From positions 1,612,001 to 1,676,000 of the forward strand of contig OX596344.1 in assembly GCA_951394405.1 (NCBI GenBank): 64,000 nucleotides of DNA. The letters are read 5' to 3'. The notes under the pieces are model-generated. The model did no database searches and was not told where the DNA came from. It was given only the letters and a program-made list of their open reading frames with translations. Source of the stretch: Coprinellus micaceus. Its lineage: Eukaryota > Basidiomycota > Agaricomycetes > Agaricales > Psathyrellaceae. A program made the translations under genes and the position numbers. Positions 22,951 through 32,581 of this stretch are shown here, piece by piece. Every line of letters begins with the position of its first letter. Positions within the stretch are counted from its first letter, which is position 1.

Positions 22951-25095
22951 GACGGGCCCAAGGGAACAGACTCAACGGGGAGAGGCGAAGGTTGGGGGTG
23001 AGCCTGATAGGACCCAGAATCCCAAGGTTCCACCCCTTCTTGTACTATCCTCCGTTCCTTCCCATACGGCATATGGCTATGAACCAGGTGGTTACATGCG
23101 ATAAGAATTCAGAGGTAGACAGAGAAGCGCCTTCTGAATCGGGCAGCTTCGAAGCCCATAGTAGGTGCCAATTGAATGGCGGCCCATTCGTTTCCATCTT
23201 GAACATATGGTCCCATATCTAATTGGATAGAATACGGGTGACAGTCCCTGAGATCCATGCGCTTGTCGGTCGATTTATGTCCGCTATTCCTGTTGCGGCG
23301 AAGCAGGGATGGTGGCCCGCACAGGGGTGGAGTTGTCGGTGTTGGGAGAACGAAGCCCAGACGAAGTCGTCAACTTCAGATGCCAATGTCACTTCTTCCG
23401 ACGTTCTGACGCGACGAGGAGCAAGAGCACCGTTGACATCGCTCCAGGCTCGATCCCTCTCGCCACGAACGTAAGGTGCTGATATAGCTTTGGCTCTGGC
23501 TTGCGGTTGTGGTTCTCAAGAAGCATGGTCCCGTCGGTTTACGGACATTTGATCCAAGCAGACTGGACGCGAACAAAGCTTGGCGAATTGCGTGAAACCC
23601 TTCGCTACGAGGGTTAAATAGGCTTACCCCAATTGTAAAGGCCAAGGTCGAAGACAAGGATGTTTTGCGGAGATTGACCCAGACCGTCGCAGGCCCGTCG
23701 TGTGCACAACGAAGGCAGAGGGAGAGTGTTGAAATAACTTGGCGCTGGGGAGCAAGCCATCAAGCGGAATTGGAATCGGAGATTGAATCCTCCAGTGCAC
23801 GTCAGGGCGGCCATTGGCAGGCGAGACCACCTTCAGACCATTTTTTGGCTATGAACCAGTATATCACTTCGTTCAAAGGGTATACCAGATAACTTTCTTC
23901 CTATTTTTATGTGGGCTTAATGGCCAGATGGAGTTTTTCAGGCGTTATCTCTTCGGCTATGGGACGCCTTATCTACGGATGCGCGAGGTGTTGCATTGGA
24001 GGACTGTCACTCCTCACCGCCCGTGCTGTCTAGATAGAATCCCGCGATACCTATGACGCTAGAGAAGCGACCTCTATACAATCGACCTTCCCCCGTGGAT
24101 GGCAACTCATGCCCCCAAGGCTCACCGTTCTTATCTCGCCCGCGGCCACATATCCCCGTGCCACCTTTGAGTGAACGGGTGGTCTCGCGAGCACCTTTCT
24201 AACGATTCCGAAAATTGGACGAATCGTGTATTTATGCAAGCACCATGCGGATCTCCTGCCTTCTTCTCCAAGACGGAAGAAGAAGCACACAGTCGTTTCT
24301 TGGCATACACTGGCGGTGGCTTTTACGCGGAAACCCTCCGCAACCCATCTTAGATCTATATAATGGACATTGGTTCGCTGGGCTTGGATCTATGCGACGA
24401 GGGACAACGATGATACCATGTAACCGCCGCATCACCTCGGTCGGCCATCCCATACAACGTTGCGGAAGTGCATTAGGCCGGCGGTTGAGGTATTGGTTGA
24501 GGACCTGGGTATCGGTGTCTAGCTTCGGGCTTCAGCAATTCATCACATTCGAGCCTGAACAGGAAATGTACAAGACTTACCTATTCAAGTACCTTCATTC
24601 AGTAGAGCAGGCTATGGTCAGTTGCTCAAAGAACCACACAACGGATAAACTACCGAAGCCTGCCCGATCTGGGTGAAAAGATGCCTGTCAAGTCAAATGG
24701 CAGAGATATCCACGCCAAGGCGCTTGACCGAGGCTTACCGTTGGGCATCGTCTACTCCCGCCACACATTTAAAGCCTACTCAACATTCAGCCACTGCTGG
24801 GCATCGTCATGATCGACGACCATCCGCATCGGGAGCGCGTCCTTCCATATACTGCATTGCCGAGTCGGTGCCGCGACCCTAGACGCGCAGCTAAAAATAG
24901 CTCACCATTCTGCACACATGGCGCTCAAGGGGTAGTGCGGCGATCCTCCATTAGTACTGTCCAAGTAACAGTGCGCGAATGGCGTAAGGATCTATGATAG
25001 GCATCAAATGTTGACAAGGGTTTGGACAGTATGAGAGTGGTATAATACGTTTACAAGCCTGAGACGAGACGGGCGGGGCGTTTGGTGTGTGTAGT
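22951..25095. other. Gene-poor 2.1-kb stretch
   Basis: The right end near 25095 holds the 3' end of the minus-strand F-box gene and the left end the OPT promoter. Between them, open frames are short and without recognisable motifs on either strand. No transposon termini or RNA genes were seen. Confidence 0.45.
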
Positions 25096-26955
25096 CTACT
25101 TTTCATCCTCAACTCCAATCTCCGTATCAGACACCTCATCACCCGTGTCATCACCTGTCTCGTCCGAACCCGAGCCTTCTTCGGAACTCTCGTCTTGGGA
25201 GTAACGACGGTACCCCCCATCCCCATCCCACCCGACGGTGAGAGACGGTAGGCGGAGAAGAGCTTGAAGGTGACTTTTGTCGAAGCCGGGACAGTTCTCG
25301 AGCTCCAGCTCGAAAATAGGATAGCCTTTAGCTTCCCGCCATTCCAAGACGTCGGTAAGTCGGGCAGCTGGACTATAGTCATCTGGGTCACAAATCTCCA
25401 TATCCAAGTCGACAAGTTCAAGCTTTTCCAGTCGATGGAAGCATAAACTATCCGTTGAAGTATCTCCGCTAAGTACGTCGAGAAGACCGGTAAGCCCAGA
25501 AAGGCTTTTGTCGATTCGGACAGTCGCTAGGTTCCTGGAGTAGTCAGACAAGGATAGCCAGTCTTCCTCGCACCACCATCCAGTCCCCTTGATTCCAAGG
25601 TAATAAAGAGCGCCAAGGTCCAGGTACCGGGTGATGTGACGGAGCAAACAAGCAGTGAAGCGCCCGTCGTTGCGGAAATCCAAGCCCAGATCCGGGTTGT
25701 CCCATTCAAAGTCTTCACCTTCAAACGAGGTTCGCGTCCAGAGCGATGCTTGATTGTCTTGAAGATCCGTGCTATCATCCAATTCCACGCATCTGATCCT
25801 TGGCCTCTTTGAGCGTGGCGAAGTATCATCGCGGGTACCTCCCCACGAAACTGCAATGTTTTGAATGACTTGCCCCAGGGACGTCTCGTCCTGGACCCTA
25901 CCAAGGAGGTTCACACGTATCTGCGTCGAGGATGGTACGTAGATGGTTTGAAAGAATGTGTTGATCGACTCCGCGTAGTCATGTAGACTGAGGGTTTCGA
26001 GTGCGGGAAACTCCAATGGCGAAGGTGCTGGCGCGTCTGGGCAAGTCGTAGGGGAAGTTGGAAGATAGCCAAAAAGATTCAGAGTTCGGATGGATCGCAT
26101 TTGTTGAAGGTCAGAGAAAAACTCCGAGAGTGCAGGCCGATGTTTGCCACTGCGGGCCCTACCATCAGACAGAGAAAGTTCGGTGAGAGTGTCAGCGAGT
26201 GGGAGATTACCCCATGGGATCCCGCACAGGTCAACTTGAAGCTTCCTGATAGATGGTGCCCCGCCTTTCTGTAGTCCTGGAGGAAGAACGATACGGGTAT
26301 GGCCGTGACAGCTAAGGGACAGGGTTTCGAGGACAGGGGCGTTCGTTGAGCAGTAGGAAATGATTTGCTGAAGATGTTCCTTGTTGCCCGCGTTAACAGC
26401 CAGGTCCAGGTGACGCAATTTACCCGTCATAGATAGGACCCGCTGCAGAGTTGTGCGAACGCCATGGAATTTGTCGATGTCGTCAATATAGAATCTAAGT
26501 GAAAGTGGCGCATTCTTCGAGCGAGTAACGATTTCGCGCATTAGGGCCGGATGCATAAAGTCCTCCAGGTCCAGCCAAAGGGAGACACAGTCTAGTCCAA
26601 CGGCCCTCCAGTGTCGACATACGTGCGTTATTCCGATCCAACGCGCGCGGTTTCGAAGAGGAGGCGTATACATACTCGCAGTGCGCACAGCGGTGAAGAT
26701 GCGGCCAAGTATCTCAGCAGGGAGGCGAGAGACCGGGGCGATGGCGTTATGGCGGTGCTTCAACGCCTCGATTTCCCATCGCAGGACCAGCACGCGTTCC
26801 TCGAGCTGGCCACGGTATAACGAGAGTTGGCGGTTCTCCTCGGCCGAGAGGAGTTGGGGTGTGGCGGGCGAGATGTCGTCGATGGATATGGGCGGGTTGG
26901 GTAGACACAGGTTCAACCGTTCCATCCAACAAAGAGTCTGTGGCAACGTCAGCAT
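25096..26955 (-). CDS. F-box protein F1
   Basis: A single long frame of 619 codons on the minus strand. An alternative start at the next Met (26922) would give MERLNLCLPNPPIS. A coiled region (LSLYRGQLEERVLVLRWEIE) precedes the F-box: PVSRLPAEILGRIFTAV, then WIGITHVCRHWRAVGLDCVS and LWLDLED. The rest is leucine-rich with repeated 'LETLSL' type segments, as in basidiomycete F-box/LRR-like proteins, and a strongly acidic tail ends at DEK. F-box proteins select substrates for SCF ubiquitin ligases via Skp1; the target is unknown. It is the most divergent of the six F-box loci in the window and looks intact. Confidence 0.8.
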   Translation of the reverse strand: MLTLPQTLCWMERLNLCLPNPPISIDDISPATPQLLSAEENRQLSLYRGQLEERVLVLRWEIEALKHRHNAIAPVSRLPAEILGRIFTAVRTASMYTPPLRNRARWIGITHVCRHWRAVGLDCVSLWLDLEDFMHPALMREIVTRSKNAPLSLRFYIDDIDKFHGVRTTLQRVLSMTGKLRHLDLAVNAGNKEHLQQIISYCSTNAPVLETLSLSCHGHTRIVLPPGLQKGGAPSIRKLQVDLCGIPWGNLPLADTLTELSLSDGRARSGKHRPALSEFFSDLQQMRSIRTLNLFGYLPTSPTTCPDAPAPSPLEFPALETLSLHDYAESINTFFQTIYVPSSTQIRVNLLGRVQDETSLGQVIQNIAVSWGGTRDDTSPRSKRPRIRCVELDDSTDLQDNQASLWTRTSFEGEDFEWDNPDLGLDFRNDGRFTACLLRHITRYLDLGALYYLGIKGTGWWCEEDWLSLSDYSRNLATVRIDKSLSGLTGLLDVLSGDTSTDSLCFHRLEKLELVDLDMEICDPDDYSPAARLTDVLEWREAKGYPIFELELENCPGFDKSHLQALLRLPSLTVGWDGDGGYRRYSQDESSEEGSGSDETGDDTGDEVSDTEIGVEDEK

Positions 26956-27324
26956 CTCAATCCCGCTTTTGGTAGTGCGAGAGTGCTAACCCTGGGGCGA
27001 AATCCTGTGGGCGGTACAGGGTGCGGTGGTGCGCACAGTGAGTGGGGGATGAAAGCTTGAAGGTGAGTGAATACAGGTCTACCCGCCTTGTTTGTCGTTG
27101 CTTGCTTGGGGCGTCAATGGGTCGGGTCCCGATCGTTCTGAAAGCCCCAGATACGTGGACAGTTGGCATATGGGTCCGCAGCCAAGTACATCAAAAACAA
27201 GGGAGTGGGAAGAGCAGAAGTTTTGCACCAAAGCGAAGTACAACAAAGAACAAAATGCGGCGATCGAAAGCAAGCCTGGCTGAGCGAAGGAGCGACTCGG
27301 AAAGTACGAGAAAGTTAGCCAGTA
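26956..27324. other. Intergenic between two F-box loci
   Basis: Promoter side of F1 and 3' side of F2. Nothing else recognised. Confidence 0.45.
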
Positions 27325-29210
27325 CTAAAAGTTCTCATCCTCGTCATCTTCGCACTCGAAATCATCCTCGCTCTCATCCTCGGTTACGAGTCCATCGTCC
27401 AATTCATAAGACTTGTACACTGCGCGTCCATCCCATACGACTTCCACGGGGAAGTTTCTTTCAAGATCCTCGACCTGCATACGGCCGAAGTTCACGGCGC
27501 CCGACACACCCAATTTGGAAATGGGCCGCGACTCGAGCAGTACTCGAAGGGATCGGTAAATACCGCAATTTGAAAAGCTTTCCATGTCGGTATTCCAAAT
27601 TTCGATGGTCGAGAGAGCGGGAAGAAGCGGAGAGTCGGATGGAGATGCATCCGGGAGTCGGGCAGCCATTATATCAAGAACGGGCTTGGTAAAGTGGCAT
27701 GAGTTTGCCGAGAGTCTTATGATCGAAACCTGGTTCAGCCGTTTGAAGAATGCCCGATATAAGGCTTCGTCCCAGCTGCAGAGGCCCATTTCATCGAAAA
27801 TCAAGTCTCCGAGTGCGGCGAAGTCCAGTTCCTCGGTGATGGCAGTTACTAGACGGGGGGAATGCCTGAGCGAGGACGTCGTTGGTATCGAGAGGGTGAG
27901 CTGCGCCCACCAGCAGCTTTCTGGTTCCGGATCTGTCACGAGGAGGGTGAAGGTCGTGGAGTGTTCGACCTGACCTTCCGAGATCTTGAGGAATTTGGGA
28001 GATATAAGGTGCTGAATAGGGGACAGTCTCTGCTTGACTGAACTCCACGACCCTTTGAGGTCTGCAATGATGTTCCGAGAAAACTGAACTTCGTTGTCGG
28101 GATTCGGGTTCGTGATAATGATTTCAACCGTCCGACAGTTCGATATGCATACCGTTCGCAAAAAGAAGGTAATGGTTTCCGCCGAGTCTTCCAAAATCAA
28201 GTGCTTAAGTTTGTGCATCGTAACGAGAGGACTTGAAGATAGTTGATTTCCATCGAGAGGAAGATAACCGTCTAGATGGAGAGCTTCCAAGCGAAGGAGC
28301 TCCTTGAATGAGTTGACAAATGCTCCGGATGAAGGACGGCAGGGATTAGCGGAAGGGCCAGCAAGGCGCAACTCTCTGAGTCCGTTCGAGAGGGGCAGGT
28401 GATCCCAAGGAATTCCGATATACCGTAGCTCGAGGGTCTTCAGAGGAGGGAGGCCGTTCCGAAAGCGACTTGTATCGATGACCTCAGGGAATTGAGAAAA
28501 CCTGGAAGCGAACGAGAGGTCTTGAAGCATAGGAAGTCCGTTCTCGCAGCAGGAAACAACCGACTGAATCGCAGACCTGCTGATATACCCGAGATCGAGA
28601 GTGCGAAGTCGGTGAGCTTGCGACGTGAGCGTTGTTGGGATGATATCATCGAACATGGTCAGTCTGCGGGTGCGTCCAAGGTCGGTGAAGCAGAGAGTCA
28701 AAGGCGAGCTTTTGGATCGACTCAGCATGGTTTCAACGGATGCAAGGTTGGCGAAGGTAACAATAGACCAAAGGGCGGGGCTACTGAGGGCAACAGCCCT
28801 CCAGCCGACAAACTTGGGTCGTGCTGATCCAGGAAAAGTCGTCTTCTTGCCAGACGCCCTTGATAGACAATGCTCTACAGATGAGCAAGATTTCCGATAG
28901 AATTTCATCCGGGAGGGCCAACACCGGAACTGTGGCGTTGTAACAGTCCCTCATTGTGAGAGCTTGGCGTTGCAGAGAGAGGAACACGTCTTTGAGCAAA
29001 GGACAGCACACGACCGTAGAAATGCCCTCAGTGGCTATGAGTAGTTGCTGAATGTTGCTGGAGAAGCATGCGCGAGCGATGTCGATGGGGGGTTTTCCAT
29101 CGCCGCCCGAGCTCAGAACCAATGTCTAGTGTCCTTTTTGCTGAGTATATGCTACTATACGCCGCGGATACATGCGTACCTTGGAGAAGAGACCGTTCGG
29201 TGGGGACATA
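27325..29210 (-). pseudogene. F-box protein F2, 2-bp frameshift
   Basis: Exon 1 (29181-29210) codes MSPPNGLFSK and splices to an exon starting at 29125, giving TLVLSSGGDGKPPID, TMRDCYNATVPVLALPDEIL and DDFSWISTTQVCR. Intact paralogues F3 and F5 read VCRYWRAVG, from TGT CGG TAC TGG. Here the DNA reads TGT CGG C TGG, so TA is missing between 28804 and 28805. The original frame then stops a few codons later. The remaining roughly 490 codons stay open in the shifted frame (GWRAVALSSPALWSIVTFAN onward, ending EDDEDENF). The 30-nt first exon matches that of F3 in size. This is a recent pseudogene or an assembly error. A downstream Met cannot rescue the F-box. Confidence 0.75.
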
Positions 29211-29299
29211 TAAAGACCCGAAAGACAACCTGGGGAACAGGAAACGCGGCGATGATAGTGGGAAGAGCAAAGGAACTTCACGACGAAGTGCGAATTTTG

Positions 29300-30425
29300 A
29301 TTTTAGGCGGTGACGTGCTTGGTTTTGTTTGCTTTCGAAGTCGATGCTACCATTTCCACCTTGTTTGTACACCAGCCAGGAACCTCTTGATTTGAAGGTG
29401 GACTTACTCCATGCCGTCGTAAATCACCAAGAAAGCTATTCTCCTTCGCATTCCTCAGGTTCGTCGGTGCGACCGTTTGCAAACCCAGTGGACCGTGGAA
29501 CAGGCGACGGCGCTGGGGGTGGTGTTGGACTCCTAGGGTTCTTGGAACCCCCGCCTCCGAATGTAACGCGGACGACACCCTGCGTCCCGAGTGAATCGAC
29601 GATGCCCGGTACGAACTCTGCTGCAATGCGGGATGAAAGTTCGGCGGGCTACCTGAGCGCCCCAAGCTCCCTCCAACACCTTGTACCCCATGCCCAATCT
29701 TCCTCCCAACAGCCGAGATCCTGTGGTGGACCTTCTTTGGCTTGCTCGCGTCGCCACCTTTTCCTTTGTCCCGCGATTCGCTACGCTCCAGAGAGGAGGA
29801 TCGACGGCCGAGACCGAGAGAGCTGAGCGCTACCGATTTTCCCTCGCCGTTGTGTGAGGTGTTGCTGGGTTCTGTGGCGCCTTCGTCGGGGCTGGCAGGC
29901 GAGATGGTGATAGGTGGAGGGATGAGCTTCGCATCGTTCGAAGTCGACGACGATATCGAGAGTTGTATGGGTGGTTGGAGCTCGGGGGCCGTGGCGGCCG
30001 ATGCAACAGTCGCAGCGTTCAGCGCAGCAAGCTACAACGACGACATGTTGAGGTGAATGTCCAAAGACCGCCGTGGCCCGCCCAGTGACTGCGATGTTCG
30101 AGCCGTCGCAGCCCCTTCGTCCGCACTTCTTGCAATCCCACCGCGCTGCTCAGCTACCCATGCAAAGACCTCCAGCCACCCCTCCTCTGCACCCTCTGGA
30201 CCTCGCGCAACCTCTATCACAGCCATCTGCGTCATCCTCAACTGCAATCCCCACTCGAACAAATCCTGCTTGCTCGGGGGCACAGGGTCGAGGATCGAAC
30301 GAAGCAGCTCCGACGATGGAGGGAGGAACGACGTGCAGCTCGGTGGGAGGACAGTATGCGTAACATCCTCCATCGGCGAGTGTGTGGTGATCGTTGGTAC
30401 TGGGGCGCCAGAAGAAACGGTGAGA
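29300..30425 (-). pseudogene. Partial duplicate of YPP1 (internal fragment)
   Basis: The minus strand matches 38330-39380 inside YPP1: TITTHSPMEDVTHTVLPPSC, SKQDLFEWGLQLRMTQMAVI, EVFAWVAEQRGGIARS and SSLGLGRRSSSLERSESRDK. It carries small deletions (LDIHLNMSSL for LDIDPRHLNMSSL; a missing 15-residue block before RISAVGRK) and frame changes after GVPRTLG. It lacks the start, most of the N-terminal half, the 3' exons and the stop. The intergenic sequence between it and F2 also resembles that between F3 and YPP1 (a GTGCTTGG..TTTG stretch and GAAGTCGATGC), so it came as one block. Confidence 0.85.
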
Positions 30426-30591
30426 GAGAAGGCAGGATGAAAGGCAGGAAACACGCCACAAGAGTTTCGGCTGAGGCCGTGGATGATCATCTTTGCGGGA
30501 CACGGGGCGGGGAGTGCCAAACCCGGTGGCTGGGGCGATTTGGGCCCCAAGCAACGTCGGCGTGCGTCGGGATCTCCCTCATTCATTTGCT
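30426..30591 (+). pseudogene. Caspase-like gene fragment
   Basis: The plus strand resembles 32905-33090 of the caspase-like gene. One frame reads LRPWMIIFAGHGAGSAKPGG and WGDLGP, with an upstream in-frame TGA and an internal deletion after WGDLGP. It abuts the YPP1 fragment directly. It keeps the His of the p20 (F)AGHGA motif that the full gene has lost. Confidence 0.75.
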
Positions 30592-32581
30592 ATTTGCCCT
30601 AATTTTCTCCGCTATGAACGGACGGTTTCTTCTCTTTGGAGCTTGGTCCACTGCCTGACCGCATCGGGCGCTTGACGAGCAGTGTATGAGCCCAATCGCC
30701 GGTGAGCCTGGATTTCATTCGATTATCTACGTTTACCCTGAGTACTCACTCCCTGCTAGAATATCTAGGAAGGGTGTAAGTTTACATGACTTGGTGTATT
30801 GAAGCTGAGCACTAAAGGTAGACAGACAGGGCGGGTGTGACCATGTCCCACACCCTTTGGCCCGGCCGGTACCCTCTTTTGGACTCGTTACACTGCTTGG
30901 AGTGGATAAATTTTCTCTGGGCGCCTAAGTGGCGCATCAGGAAAAGCCCTCTTTGGAGAATTTGCAACATTTGACGACATTTGTTGAGAATTCTCCAATA
31001 TTTTCGAAGATATTGCAGACGTTTACAAGTTTGAGATATCAAAAAGTCCCCCCCTCAAAATGTTGCAACAAGTTGGCACTTCTCAACGATGCTGGCATTT
31101 TCGTAAGATGAGTACAATACGTCAATTCTCCCGGGAGTTTAATAGTTTCTTCATTCTCGACTCAATTCGATGCAACGCGAGGAAGATCAAACAGTATATT
31201 GAGCGACGCCAGTACTCTACAACATGCGGGGGTGTATATAAGGTTGAGCTCGTCTCGGCACAGGGTATAACAAGCGCTACAGCCTCGACGGACTATGTAC
31301 CACTAAACCAAGCAGATATCGGGGATAATAGAAAAGGAGTGCTTCCGTAACATCCTCCGAGGCCGACTGCGTCGAGGGGAGAGAATGTGACTATGGGACA
31401 GCGCGTCAGTGCCATACTCGCAGTGAACCGGAGGCGGACGTACACTCGATAATGCGTCCACTCCAAACGCCAAGCAACGGTATAAGAGCATGGAAGGCGT
31501 CAGCACGCGATGGGGGAAACAAGAGGGCTCACCACGAAATGAAGCCTAAACGATGCATTCCCCAAAACTCACCCCACTCGCCCCTTGTCGCACTACAACT
31601 ACTCAATGTACTTTAGCCGTCGAGGCTGCAGCCCAGATAGAGGGCCGCGCCGAGGGATGAGGGCACATTGCCCTTAGTGAACTCGTCGGTGGGGTGAAGA
31701 AGGGAGTCGTGAAGGATGGAAAGAAAGAATCAGAATCGGAAAGAGCCGCGCTAAGCTGGCAATCATGTGATCTTGTTTTGAGCTCCGATTGAATGGACTT
31801 CGCGATACAGTGATCAACTTGAAGTTCGTTGAAGTGCAAGTCCAATGGCCGCGCTTGAACATATACACGGAGGAGGGTGTTGGAGAAAATAAGGGCCATG
31901 AATCACAATTCAATAGCTCAACCGATTGCTGGAAGACTTATTTCCCGAGGCACACTTGCTGCGCGCCTGCACATTGGTGGCATGTCCCCACATGTTCGAG
32001 CATGCCGAACTGGCATAGTCTACTTTTTACCGGGGGAGACGGGATATGCTAAACATGTTCACCGAAGTTTCAATATATGTAGGTGGGGGGTCAAAAATAT
32101 CGCGAAATGTCTACATTTCTTAAGTTTCTTGCGAAAAGTTGCCGAATATTTCGAATTCTCAAACGGAGGTTTTTCCTGATGCCTCAATCTCAATTGATAT
32201 CTGGCACAAAGCCCCAATTGGCGAGTCTAGAACCTTCTACCGATATGTTTTTACTTATACGCCGTTCACGCCGTTGTTCAAAGCTCATGTCCATCCGCGC
32301 AGAAGGTTCACGAGATGTGATATGGGCCGAAATTAACTTCTGAGCAGGTTTTACAGCGCTGTTGTACTTGGGGCTCATGATCGCCTCGTGTATAAGCCAC
32401 ACTGCACACCACCCAAGTGCACGGCTGAGCTCTGTGGAGTGCTGTATCTTACCTGACTGGAGCTGATCCAATTAAGCTGGGGCTCAGGCTCCATATTTAA
32501 AACCTTGCAGCATGCACCCCTAGCTCAGACAACACCCCACCTCGAGCACTCAGAAAAACTCTCAGCGAAAACGCTACAGTA
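30592..32581. other. Intergenic 2 kb with a large imperfect inverted repeat
   Basis: No intact gene is seen. Sequence around 30933-31045 and the reverse complement of about 32075-32184 share GCATCAGGAAAA and a later GATAT..(T/A)GWCCCCCC stretch, which suggests eroded inverted ends of a roughly 1.25-kb element. On the minus strand near 31620-31690 a short frame reads FTKGNVPSSLGAALYLGCSL, possibly a gene relic I cannot identify. The last 90 bp, with TATTTAAA at about 32494, form the caspase-like promoter. Confidence 0.4.
32493..32500 (+). promoter_or_regulatory. TATA-like box of the caspase-like gene
   Basis: ATATTTAA(AA) lies about 85 bp before the ATG at 32582, in otherwise C/A-rich leader sequence. 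Position and composition suit a core promoter; not proven. Confidence 0.4.

Noticed and set aside
22951..25095. Several open frames of 60-150 codons
   Set aside because: Short, without start context or conserved motifs, and in a region with no paralogue in the window.
28700..28908. Downstream Met at 28908 as an alternative start for F2
   Set aside because: It would give an out-of-frame leader that lacks the F-box; comparison with F3 and F5 shows the correct start is at 29210.
31603..31700. Short minus-strand frame FTKGNVPSSLGAALYLGCSL
   Set aside because: It looks protein-like, but it is short, has a stop immediately upstream and no recognised family. Noted within the 30.6-32.6 kb entry.
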